Source: Lachnospiraceae bacterium (GTDB lineage Bacteria > Bacillota_A > Clostridia > Lachnospirales > Lachnospiraceae). From it: DNA of 5,852 nucleotides. The DNA is taken from positions 1-5,852 of the forward strand of contig JAEEJD010000166.1 in assembly GCA_016281675.1 (NCBI GenBank). Reading direction: 5' to 3'. Below the pieces are notes generated by a model. It was not told the DNA's origin and searched no databases. It saw nothing but the letters and a program-made list of their open reading frames with translations. A program made the position numbers and the translations under genes. Of the stretch, positions 1-5,852 are shown piece after piece. The first letter of the stretch is position 1. Each line of letters opens with the position of its first letter.

Positions 1-1259
1 CCGCTCCCAACGAACAGGACTTTTTCTACCGCACCATAGAGGTTTCCAAAACAAGCTCGAACTCCGTAATTTACGGCGGATCGAACACGATCATCGCACG
101 TGAGGCTCTTGATGACATAGGAGGTTTCTACACGGGATCGATCACCGAGGATTTTGCGACCGGAATGCTTATCGAATCTGCCGGATACGTCAGTCTGGCA
201 ACGGGCGAGCCCCTCGCATCCGGAATGACTCCCCACACATACAAAGAACACATACAGCAGCGTAAGCGCTGGGGACGCGGTGTCATCAGTACCGGCAAAC
301 AGCTCCGTCTTATGAGACGAAAAGGTCTGTCTCTGACGCAAAAGCTCTCATACCTTTCCTCGGTCGTATACTGGTATTCACCGCTGAAGAACCTTATATA
401 CCTGATATCGCCTCTCATGTTCGCATGCTTCGCGATACCCGTCTTCAAATGCGGCTGGCTCGATCTTCTGATCTACTGGCTTCCGATGTTCATAATGCAG
501 GACGTTGCGCTGAGAGTCTTTTCGGGAAATGCCGTTTCACTCAAATGGAGCGGAATATATGAGACCAGCGTCATGCCTCATCTTCTTCTGCCCGTACTTA
601 AAGAGACATTCGGCATAACGACATCGGTGTTCGAGGTTACTGACAAATCAAAGAAGAACATGCGACGAAGAACCGACATGCATTCGATGATGCCTTTCCT
701 GATCCTTATCGCGCTGTGCGTTATAGGTATCATAAGATCGATATATCTTCTTACCGTGTTAAGAGCCGTAGGCATATTCGTGCTGTTGTTCTGGCTGATC
801 AGAAATACCTATTTCCTTATCATGTCGATGTTCCTGATCGACGGAAGGGACGGCGAAAGCGATGACGTGACGGTAATAGATGCCGAGCCCGTGACACTCT
901 CCGTCGAAGGCGATCCCGAAGGTCGTGTCCGCGACGGCATAACGACATATATGACATCACATAATCTGAAAGTGTTCATGGACGATGCGGAAGGGTTTAA
1001 GATAGGGGACCGTACCGTAGTCGAACTCATGTCCGAAAATGAAAACGTGAAGCTGTCATGCTTCACGACTTCGATAACATATTCAAGGCATATGGACACG
1101 TGCGTACTCGGTCTTGAGATAATGAACCTTCCCGAGGTTTCGGATGAATACAATGAGATCCTGTATGACCGCATACCGACACTTCCGCAGTCACTTTTCC
1201 GCGACTACGGCATCGTCATCCACATGCTTCGAAATATCGCACAAAGGATCCTGCGATAA
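1..1259 (+). CDS. Cellulose synthase-like glycosyltransferase (BcsA type), 5' end missing
   Basis: Partial inner-membrane processive family 2 glycosyltransferase, expected to polymerise glucose from UDP-glucose (cellulose or a related beta-glucan) and export it. The frame is open from the left edge (first full codon at base 3), giving 418 visible residues; the N-terminal helices and the DxD-bearing part of the catalytic domain lie outside. Numbered from base 3, visible signatures are the catalytic-base TED at 48-50, QRKRW (QxxRW, acceptor site) at 86-90, and FEVTDK at 210-215, which matches the FxVTxK gating loop of BcsA. Hydrophobic segments lie near 130-148, 153-170, 229-250 and 255-279. 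Residues about 295-390 sit where BcsA carries its c-di-GMP-binding PilZ domain, but the RxxxR and (D/N)xSxxG motifs are not seen. The first internal ATG (165) is not the real start, because the family fold continues upstream of it. The family is secure; the exact polymer and the regulation are not. It converges on the Moco operon with no functional link evident. Confidence 0.88.
   Translation, partial: APNEQDFFYRTIEVSKTSSNSVIYGGSNTIIAREALDDIGGFYTGSITEDFATGMLIESAGYVSLATGEPLASGMTPHTYKEHIQQRKRWGRGVISTGKQLRLMRRKGLSLTQKLSYLSSVVYWYSPLKNLIYLISPLMFACFAIPVFKCGWLDLLIYWLPMFIMQDVALRVFSGNAVSLKWSGIYETSVMPHLLLPVLKETFGITTSVFEVTDKSKKNMRRRTDMHSMMPFLILIALCVIGIIRSIYLLTVLRAVGIFVLLFWLIRNTYFLIMSMFLIDGRDGESDDVTVIDAEPVTLSVEGDPEGRVRDGITTYMTSHNLKVFMDDAEGFKIGDRTVVELMSENENVKLSCFTTSITYSRHMDTCVLGLEIMNLPEVSDEYNEILYDRIPTLPQSLFRDYGIVIHMLRNIAQRILR
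885..1172 (+). other. Degenerate PilZ-like C-terminal domain of the glycosyltransferase
   Basis: This coding segment follows the last membrane helix of the cellulose synthase-like protein, the position of PilZ in BcsA. It shows a beta-strand-rich pattern of alternating hydrophobic residues, as in PilZ barrels. In the linker and first strand the only arginines are an isolated one (residue 282 from base 3) and an RxR pair (308 and 310), so RxxxR is absent. The place expected for (D/N)xSxxG reads TYMTSHNLKV (315-324), with neither the acidic/amide residue nor the glycine in register. Assignment as PilZ-like rests on position and general pattern, so it is tentative. Confidence 0.5.
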
Positions 1260-1271
1260 GAGCCGTTTCGG
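1260..1271. other. 12-base convergent intergenic gap, no clear terminator
   Basis: The plus-strand glycosyltransferase stops with TAA at 1257-1259, and the minus-strand MOSC-MogA gene stops with TAA at 1272-1274. Between and around the stops the only inverted repeat is a short AGCCG/CGGTT pairing (1260-1272) with a three-base loop, one G-T wobble and no T-run on either strand. That is too weak to call an intrinsic terminator. Transcripts from either side therefore probably run into the 3' end of the opposite gene. Confidence 0.6.
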
Positions 1272-2180
1272 TTATCCGTCGGCTTCACCGCTCAGTATCC
1301 CGATACCGTGTTCAAGTACCGGAAGAATATATTCCAGACACTCCCGGACCGCCTTGGGACTTCCCGGAAGATTGATGATTATCGTTTTTCCTCTTATCAC
1401 GCTGGCTGCGCGCGAGAGCATCGCTCTCGGAGTCAGGCTCAAACTGTACGCTCTTATTGCCTCGGCTATGCCCGGGGCATTTCTGTGTCCGGCCCGAAGT
1501 GTTGCCTCCGGCATATGATCGCGGGGCGAAAATCCCGTGCCGCCTGTTGTGAACAAAACATCGGGCATCTTCTCATCCGATATGCGTACAAGTTCCTCAT
1601 ACGCCCTTTCCTCGTCATCGGGAATCAGGACGCTCTCTATGACATTATATCCGGCAGAACTTAATATATCCGCCATAAGCGGTCCGCTTTCATCTTCTCT
1701 TTCACCCGCAAAAGATCTGTCGCTTGACGTTACGACGGCAGCGGTATGAACTCTTTTAAAATCATCTCCCATGCTCACGGTTCCGCCCTTTAACACCTTT
1801 GCAAACACGCCCTGTCGCGGCATTATACACTCGCCGGCAATCTTTGATATCTCGCATCCCGTATGGCACGTTTTCCCGATCTGCGTGATCTCGAGAACCG
1901 CGTCACCGGCAATAAAACGCGTGCCGATCGCAAGGCCCGGAAGGTCATAACCCGATACAAGGAGATTTTCGCCGAAGGCGCCCGGAGTGATGAGATCCTT
2001 TGCACCGCTCTTCGCACGAAATCCCTCAACCGCTTCATATGACAGGAGACTTACCTGTCGGGAAGATCCCGCATGCGCATCTTTCTCAAGTCCGTGATCT
2101 TCGATTATCCGGCATGTTCCGATATCTTCCTTGCGAACACCTTTTTTGCCGCTGATACAGACGGCCATTATCTTACCCAT
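1272..2180 (-). CDS. MOSC domain-MogA fusion (molybdopterin adenylyltransferase)
   Basis: Two-domain cytoplasmic protein of 302 residues. Residues 1-145 form a MOSC domain: DAHAG at 34-38, PGAFGEN at 66-72 and GKTCHTGC at 102-109, with Cys105 at the conserved MOSC cysteine and further cysteines at 109 and 118. Residues 146-302 form a MoaB/MogA domain: TSSDR at 151-155, TTGGTGFSPRD at 211-221 and NLPGSP at 270-275. The MogA half should bind molybdopterin and adenylate it with ATP, preparing it for metal insertion. The MOSC half belongs to a family tied to sulfur or Moco chemistry, with its exact role here unknown. The usual VTPEAT after the TGGTG loop reads HMPEAT, a mild deviation. The gene starts 6 bases after moaA, and GGGGGA in the last moaA codons is a plausible ribosome site 9 bases before the ATG at 2180. 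An ATG four codons later (2168) is a possible alternative. It is the last gene of the operon. Confidence 0.92.
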   Translation of the reverse strand: MGKIMAVCISGKKGVRKEDIGTCRIIEDHGLEKDAHAGSSRQVSLLSYEAVEGFRAKSGAKDLITPGAFGENLLVSGYDLPGLAIGTRFIAGDAVLEITQIGKTCHTGCEISKIAGECIMPRQGVFAKVLKGGTVSMGDDFKRVHTAAVVTSSDRSFAGEREDESGPLMADILSSAGYNVIESVLIPDDEERAYEELVRISDEKMPDVLFTTGGTGFSPRDHMPEATLRAGHRNAPGIAEAIRAYSLSLTPRAMLSRAASVIRGKTIIINLPGSPKAVRECLEYILPVLEHGIGILSGEADG

Positions 2181-2186
2181 TACCTT

Positions 2187-3137
2187 CTATCCCCCTATCT
2201 GAACCATTCTTCTTGTATCCGATCCGCTGTCGTTTCCGAAACTGTGTGCGGGCGGTTTGTAACTTACCGCCGACTCTATCGCGCGCCGTATCGTATCGTT
2301 ATCCGCGCCGCTTCTAAGAAGCAGTCGCAGGTCCGTACCGTTCGAATATTGCAGACACGTTTTAAGGAAACCGTCGGCTGTCAGCCTGATCCTGTTGCAC
2401 GTAGCGCAAAACTTTTGCGACATGGGACTGATGAATCCTATCCTCGTCTCGGATCCTTCCTGCCTGTAATACTTTGCCGGACCGGAAGATAATTGTCCGT
2501 CTGCAAACGACTCCGAAGAAGTCAGGCCGAGCCTCTCTATTATCTCGTCCGAAGGAATCCCCGTATGAGCGCTCGCGCATCCGATCGGCATCAGTTCAAT
2601 GAACCTTATATCAAAGCCCGACCTTCGGGCAAAATCACACAGCTCTTCTATCTCCCCGTCATTGACGCCTCTGATCGGGACACAGTTTAGTTTGACCGGA
2701 ATTCCCGCATCCGCTGCGGCATCGATTCCCTCAAGGACTCTGCCCAGTTCGTCTCTTCCGGTAAGTTCCTTGAACCCGGCCGCATCGAGAGTGTCGAGGC
2801 TGACGTTGACTCCGCGAAGTCCGGCTTCCTTCAGTGCTCTTGCATATTCCGAAAGCATGCAGCCGTTTGTTGTCATATAGACATCGCAAGGAAGCATACC
2901 GACAAGAGATACGACTCCTTTTCTCACAAGCGGTTCACCTCCGGTCAGGCGCACCTTTCCGATACCGAGTCCTTTCATGATCCCGACAAGTCTTTGAATT
3001 TCCTCGAATGAGAGAACGTCCGTATGAAGAAGATGACGTATACCCTCTTCGGGCATGCAGTATCTGCACCTCAGATTACACTTGTCCGTGACGGACAGGC
3101 GGAGATATTCTATTTCGCGACCGCAACCGTCTGTCAT
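2187..3137 (-). CDS. moaA: GTP 3',8-cyclase MoaA (radical SAM)
   Basis: Cytoplasmic radical SAM enzyme of 316 residues, close to the usual family length. It makes 3',8-cyclo-7,8-dihydro-GTP from GTP, the first step of Moco synthesis. The N-terminal [4Fe-4S] site is CNLRCRYC (Cys20, Cys24, Cys27), followed by the SAM-binding TGGEP at 65-69. The C-terminal cluster that holds GTP is the CxxCx13C set at Cys244, Cys247 and Cys261. The protein ends in Gly-Gly (315-316), the MoaA tail needed for activity. All key residues are present, so it looks functional. Its ATG lies 2 bases after the modB stop, and its strong GGGAGG ribosome site is inside the last modB codons, implying coupled translation. Its partner moaC is three genes upstream in the same operon, with modA and modB inserted between them. 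Confidence 0.97.
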   Translation of the reverse strand: MTDGCGREIEYLRLSVTDKCNLRCRYCMPEEGIRHLLHTDVLSFEEIQRLVGIMKGLGIGKVRLTGGEPLVRKGVVSLVGMLPCDVYMTTNGCMLSEYARALKEAGLRGVNVSLDTLDAAGFKELTGRDELGRVLEGIDAAADAGIPVKLNCVPIRGVNDGEIEELCDFARRSGFDIRFIELMPIGCASAHTGIPSDEIIERLGLTSSESFADGQLSSGPAKYYRQEGSETRIGFISPMSQKFCATCNRIRLTADGFLKTCLQYSNGTDLRLLLRSGADNDTIRRAIESAVSYKPPAHSFGNDSGSDTRRMVQIGG

Positions 3138-3139
3138 TT

Positions 3140-3850
3140 CTACCTCCCGAACAGTCCGAGGCGTCTTGCTACCGACTGTTTCCTCTCATCCCTTGCATAC
3201 CTTCTGCTGCTCCAGAAGTTCATGAGTACCAGTGTACACAGCGAAATGAACATTATGATGATGACCCACTTGTAGGCCATCTCGCGGTTTCCTCCCTGCA
3301 TTGCGGAATACACCGCTGTAGACATCGTTCTTGTCTTACCCGGAAGATTTCCCGCGATCATTATTGTGGCTCCGAACTCGCCGAGAGCTCTTGCAAACGA
3401 CAGTGTCGTTCCGGCAGCGATCCCCGGCCATGAAAGCGGGATCCACACCTTAAAGAATATGGCCCTGTCCGAAAAACCGAGAGTCTTTGCGGCATCGATA
3501 AGTTCGGTATCCATCTGTTCAAAAGCGCCCATGGTCGTTATATACATGATCGGGAACGACACGACTATCGCCGCGATAACCGCCCCCTGCCACGTGAATA
3601 TCACATTAATGCCGACAGACGACAGAAAACTTCCGACAGCCGAATTCTTCCCGAATATGATCAGCAGGAAAAATCCCACCACCGTAGGCGGCAGAACCAT
3701 CGGAAGAGACAGCAGTCCGTCGATCAGAAACCTGCATTTCTTCACAGGGTATACGAGTCTTGCAAACAGTATTCCCAGAAAGAATGTGAACACTGTCGAA
3801 ACCGTCGCTGTCTTTAGTGATATCCACAGCGGGGAATAATCAAAATCCAT
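3140..3850 (-). CDS. modB: Molybdate ABC transporter permease ModB
   Basis: Integral membrane permease of 236 residues, a normal ModB length, forming the dimeric channel that passes molybdate from ModA into the cell. About five to six hydrophobic segments are visible, near 11-34, 41-66, 83-105, 139-156 and 192-212. The cytoplasmic EAA loop that docks the ATPase appears as DAAKTLG at 119-125 and continues to the proline near 138. It is followed by ALGEFGAT (155-162) and an NLPGKTRTM stretch (168-176) typical of ModB. I chose the ATG at 3850 because the product then begins MDFDYSPLW as in the family and has GAAGGTG 10 bases upstream. A longer frame to 3895 would use TTG and add 15 residues not seen in ModB. 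The gene overlaps the end of modA by 11 bases. No ModC ATPase follows; moaA is next. TupB or another oxyanion permease is less likely given the ModA neighbour. Confidence 0.94.
   Translation of the reverse strand: MDFDYSPLWISLKTATVSTVFTFFLGILFARLVYPVKKCRFLIDGLLSLPMVLPPTVVGFFLLIIFGKNSAVGSFLSSVGINVIFTWQGAVIAAIVVSFPIMYITTMGAFEQMDTELIDAAKTLGFSDRAIFFKVWIPLSWPGIAAGTTLSFARALGEFGATIMIAGNLPGKTRTMSTAVYSAMQGGNREMAYKWVIIIMFISLCTLVLMNFWSSRRYARDERKQSVARRLGLFGR
3143..3148 (-). promoter_or_regulatory. Shine-Dalgarno site of moaA inside modB
   Basis: On the minus strand GGGAGG lies 5 bases before the moaA ATG (3135-3137). The six bases are also the last two sense codons (Gly-Arg) of modB, directly before its TAG stop. 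This supports the chosen moaA start and suggests that ribosomes finishing modB re-initiate on moaA. Confidence 0.85.
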
Positions 3851-4610
3851 ACTTTTCAAACACCTTCGTTGCTGTATCGCTCTTGAAAAACTCAAGAAGT
3901 TCCTGGGATTCTTCCGGATTCTTTGTGGACTTAACGATACCTGCCGGATAGATGACCTTCCTGCATGATCCTTCGGGTGCAGCCGTTATTATCTTAACCT
4001 TGTCGGTAGTAAATGCATCTGTCTGATAGACCACGCCGCAGTCAACTTCTCCTTCTTCCACCCACGTCAGAACGGTACGTACATCGCTGCCGTAGTTTGC
4101 CTTACTCTTTACCTCATCAAGTATCCCGAGCGACGTGAACACTTCCTCGGCATACTGTCCCGCCGGTACGCTCTCCGGATCTCCGAGACCGATCATAGCC
4201 ACTTTGTCCGTGGCAACATCTTCGAATGACGTTATGTCCATATCAGACGAAGCGGGAACTACAAGAACGATCTTGTTCTCGAGAAGCTCCGTTATGCTCC
4301 CGCTGTCCATCAGTCCCTCTCCGTTAAGCGCATCCATCTGCTTTGTCGATGCCGAAAAGAAAATGTCTGCAGGCGCTCCCTCTTCTATCTGTGTCTGAAG
4401 AGCACCGGAACCGGCAAAAGAAAACGTAAGCTCCACACCGGGATGATCCTTTTCATACATCGCTTCAAGTTCCGTGCACACATCCGTTAACGATGCCGCG
4501 GCAAGTATGTTAATTGATACCGGCTTATTCACGTTAACCGTAACACTGCACGCGCACAGGCAGGCAACACAAAGGGCTGCCGCCGTTATAACCTTTATTC
4601 TGTTTATCAT
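3840..4610 (-). CDS. modA: Molybdate-binding lipoprotein ModA
   Basis: Extracytoplasmic solute-binding protein of 256 residues that captures molybdate (and possibly tungstate) for ModB. The N-terminus is a lipoprotein signal: basic residues at 4 and 6, a hydrophobic core, and a lipobox LCAC with Cys21 as the predicted lipidated residue. Lipid anchoring is expected in a Gram-positive cell. The signal is unusually cysteine-rich (14, 17, 19 and 21). Ligand regions of the ModA family are recognisable: AAASL at 37-41, AGSGAL at 66-71, VPAGQY at 148-153, DVRTVL at 176-181 and VVYQTDA at 193-199. By comparison with E. coli ModA, the oxyanion contacts would be Ser40, Ser68, Ala150, Val177 and Tyr195; this is inferred by eye alignment. 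The ATG lies 4 bases after the moaC stop, with a weak purine-rich GAGAGAAG upstream, so translation is probably coupled. The 3' end overlaps modB. Confidence 0.95.
   Translation of the reverse strand: MINRIKVITAAALCVACLCACSVTVNVNKPVSINILAAASLTDVCTELEAMYEKDHPGVELTFSFAGSGALQTQIEEGAPADIFFSASTKQMDALNGEGLMDSGSITELLENKIVLVVPASSDMDITSFEDVATDKVAMIGLGDPESVPAGQYAEEVFTSLGILDEVKSKANYGSDVRTVLTWVEEGEVDCGVVYQTDAFTTDKVKIITAAPEGSCRKVIYPAGIVKSTKNPEESQELLEFFKSDTATKVFEKYGF
3861..3867 (-). promoter_or_regulatory. Shine-Dalgarno site deciding the modB start
   Basis: GAAGGTG on the minus strand lies 10 bases before the ATG at 3848-3850, within the 3' end of modA. The spacing is slightly long but acceptable. It favours this ATG over the upstream in-frame TTG at 3895. 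Confidence 0.65.
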
Positions 4611-4614
4611 GGTA

Positions 4615-5094
4615 TTATTCTTCTCTCAGATAGTGCCCGCTTTTTCCGCCACTCTTTTCCGAAAGGCTTACAGCGGATATCTCCATCGTCTTATCTATAG
4701 CCTTACACATATCGTATACAGTCAGAAGTGCCACGCTTACCCCGCAGAGCGCTTCCATCTCCGCGCCTGTTCTATCATTTAGCTTTACGGTACATTCACA
4801 CCTTATGCAGCCTTCCTCCGGGCAAACATCAAAATCGACACTCACCTTGGAAAGCTGAATCTGATGACAGAGCGGTATAAGCTCCGGCGTCTTCTTGGCA
4901 GCCATTATCCCCGCGATCCTTGCCGCGGCAAGTACGTCGCCCTTCGGCACCTTACCGTCTGCCACTGCACGTAAAGCCTCATCACTCATTCTGATAAGGC
5001 CGCTTGCTCCGGCATACCTTTCGGTTACATCCTTATCGGATATATCAACCATGACAGCGTTTCCCTTTTCGTCAATATGTGTAAGACCGTTCAT
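4615..5094 (-). CDS. moaC: Cyclic pyranopterin monophosphate synthase MoaC
   Basis: Cytoplasmic enzyme of 159 residues, full family length, normally a homohexamer. It converts the MoaA product 3',8-cyclo-dihydro-GTP to cyclic pyranopterin monophosphate with release of pyrophosphate. The motifs are intact: VPKGDV around Lys51, LIPLCHQI at 72-79 with His77, GAEMEAL at 110-116, YDMCKA at 127-132 with Asp128 and Lys131, and KSGGKSG at 147-153. Lys51, Asp128 and Lys131 match E. coli MoaC catalytic residues at the same numbers. The ATG at 5094 is preceded by AGAGAGGA 7 bases upstream, a good ribosome site. The gene starts 23 bases after the MoeA-like gene and is followed within 4 bases by modA. Nothing suggests loss of function. 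Confidence 0.97.
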   Translation of the reverse strand: MNGLTHIDEKGNAVMVDISDKDVTERYAGASGLIRMSDEALRAVADGKVPKGDVLAAARIAGIMAAKKTPELIPLCHQIQLSKVSVDFDVCPEEGCIRCECTVKLNDRTGAEMEALCGVSVALLTVYDMCKAIDKTMEISAVSLSEKSGGKSGHYLREE

Positions 5095-5101
5095 TATACT
5101 A

Positions 5102-5109
5102 TCCTCTCT
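5102..5109 (-). promoter_or_regulatory. Shine-Dalgarno site of moaC
   Basis: AGAGAGGA on the minus strand lies 7 bases before the moaC ATG (5092-5094), in the 23-base gap after the MoeA-like gene. This gap is the longest between any two genes of the operon and shows no promoter-like or hairpin sequence, so moaC is most likely read from an upstream promoter outside the window. Confidence 0.75.
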
Positions 5110-5117
5110 TTTTACGG

Positions 5118-5852
5118 TTATTTACCGAATCCGCAGTTCGGGAAACGGCATATGTCGCAGTTCCTGCACATTCCGCCTTCCCCGTATCGGGCCAGATCCT
5201 TTGCGGTCAGTTCCTCTTTTGCCAGGATTCTCGGCAGCACGAGATCGAACACCGTCCTTTTTGCGTACATCACACAGCCGGGAAGTCCGACAACGGGAAC
5301 ACTCCTTCCGTCAATATCCAGGTAAGCGAGAAGGAACATCGCACCCGGAAGCACAGGCGCACCGTACGATACGATCCTTGCTCCCGTATCCTTAATGGCT
5401 TTGGGCGTCCTGTCGTCGGGATCGACGCTCATACCTCCGCTGACAAGTATCATCCCGACACCGCCGCGCGCAAGATCCATGATCTCTTCGGTTATCGGTC
5501 CGGGATCGTCCGGCAGTATCTTCTGTGAGGTCACACTGACCCCGTACTCCTGAAGTTTGTCCTTTAATATCGGGCCGAACGCATCCTTTATCCTGCCCGA
5601 GGCCACTTCGCTTCCCGTTGTGACTATACCTGCGGTCTCAATAGCAAACGGAAGTATCGTCATAAGCGGCTCGTCTCCCGCGACACGTTTTGCCTCATCC
5701 ATTGCCTCTTTTTCGATGACAAGCGGTATTATTCTTGTTCCCGCAACACACTCTCCCTCCTTGACCGGAAGATTGGCGTTAACCGTAGCTATCATCATCC
5801 GTCCGAGAGAATTCACCGCGCAAAGAGCATCGGTCCTGACCTTAAGAAGTCC
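5118..5852 (-). CDS. MoeA-like molybdopterin-binding protein, 5' end missing
   Basis: Partial protein with 244 visible residues; the reading frame is open through the right edge, and the GTG at 5816 lies inside the conserved region, so it is not the start. Counted from 5852, residues 1-60 belong to an N-terminal domain (AVNSLGRMMIAT near 12-23, GTRIIPLVIEKE near 38-49). They are followed by a MoaB/Mog-type molybdopterin-binding domain: GIVTTGSEV near 75-83, VSGGMSVDPDDRTP at 137-150 and GLPGCVMYAKRTVF at 189-202. The tail carries CRNCDICRFPNC (Cys229, 232, 235, 240), a CX2CX2CX4C metal-binding pattern. From recalled family knowledge it matches the clostridial MoeA-like family of about 340 residues, so roughly 100 N-terminal residues are missing. 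Its exact reaction is not established. A role in molybdate insertion or cofactor handling is inferred from the fold and from its place ahead of moaC. It is not a canonical MoeA. Confidence 0.88.
   Translation of the reverse strand, partial: GLLKVRTDALCAVNSLGRMMIATVNANLPVKEGECVAGTRIIPLVIEKEAMDEAKRVAGDEPLMTILPFAIETAGIVTTGSEVASGRIKDAFGPILKDKLQEYGVSVTSQKILPDDPGPITEEIMDLARGGVGMILVSGGMSVDPDDRTPKAIKDTGARIVSYGAPVLPGAMFLLAYLDIDGRSVPVVGLPGCVMYAKRTVFDLVLPRILAKEELTAKDLARYGEGGMCRNCDICRFPNCGFGK
5130..5168 (-). other. Cysteine-cluster tail of the MoeA-like protein
   Basis: The last 15 or so residues contain four cysteines in a CX2CX2CX4C arrangement just before the C-terminal GFGK. Such spacing can hold an iron-sulfur cluster or zinc; the residues are visible but the ligand is unknown. 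The tail lies beyond the molybdopterin-binding fold and is absent from canonical MoeA and MogA. Confidence 0.7.

Noticed and set aside
165..167. ATG as the start of the glycosyltransferase
   Set aside because: The catalytic TED motif and the conserved YGGSN region are encoded before it in the same frame, so the true start is outside the window.
306..320. RLMRR sequence as the c-di-GMP RxxxR motif of PilZ
   Set aside because: It fits the pattern, but it lies just after QxxRW and before the membrane helices, in the catalytic/interface region and not in the linker to the C-terminal domain.
1260..1272. Small inverted repeat AGCCG-TTT-CGGTT as a bidirectional terminator
   Set aside because: Five pairs including a G-T wobble, with no T-run on either strand; this is within chance expectation.
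1308..1664. Plus-strand open frames across the molybdenum operon, for example 1308-1664, 2073-2492 and 3366-3839
   Set aside because: They lie opposite well-supported minus-strand genes, show no recognisable domain or credible start region, and are best explained as antisense shadows.
3851..3895. Longer modB reading frame starting at 3895
   Set aside because: The start would be TTG (minus strand), the added 15 residues do not resemble ModB, and the ATG at 3850 has its own ribosome site and gives the family-typical N-terminus.
5814..5816. GTG as the start of the MoeA-like gene
   Set aside because: The frame stays open to the window edge, and the residues upstream (GLLKVRTDALCA) continue the conserved family sequence, so the gene is cut by the window and does not begin here.

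Overview
The window is gene-dense and consists of two convergent units. On the plus strand is the 3' part of a cellulose synthase-like family 2 glycosyltransferase, which enters from the left edge. On the minus strand, running from the right edge down to position 1272, is one tightly packed gene series for molybdenum cofactor (Moco) synthesis and molybdate uptake. There is no gene-free stretch of even 50 bases, and I see no RNA gene, mobile element or CRISPR array. The composition looks roughly balanced in GC, with frequent ATA isoleucine codons and purine-rich Shine-Dalgarno sites. Together with the MOSC-MogA fusion and the MoeA-like protein with a cysteine-rich tail, this suggests an anaerobic Firmicute of the class Clostridia, possibly Lachnospiraceae. 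That placement is an inference from protein character and not a measured result.

Minus-strand order of transcription: MoeA-like molybdopterin-binding protein (5' end outside the window), moaC, modA, modB, moaA, MOSC-MogA fusion. Neighbouring genes are separated by 2 to 23 bases, or overlap (modA/modB, 11 bases), so they are very probably one operon with translational coupling. MoaA and MoaC together turn GTP into cyclic pyranopterin monophosphate. The MogA half of the fusion would adenylate molybdopterin, and the MoeA-like protein probably acts at or near metal insertion. ModA and ModB capture and import molybdate. The ModC ATPase and the molybdopterin synthase subunits MoaD and MoaE are not encoded here and must lie upstream of the right edge or elsewhere.

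Plus strand: the glycosyltransferase keeps the TED, QxxRW and FxVTxK signatures of bacterial cellulose synthase BcsA and its membrane helices. Its C-terminal domain, in the place of the c-di-GMP-binding PilZ domain, lacks the usual RxxxR and (D/N)xSxxG motifs. It ends only 12 bases from the end of the Moco operon, with no convincing terminator between them.

Overall this is largely a recognisable metabolic region. The points most worth a second look are the degenerate PilZ-like domain, the ModAB pair without ModC, and the cysteine-cluster tail of the MoeA-like protein. I found no evidence of a wholly undescribed system.
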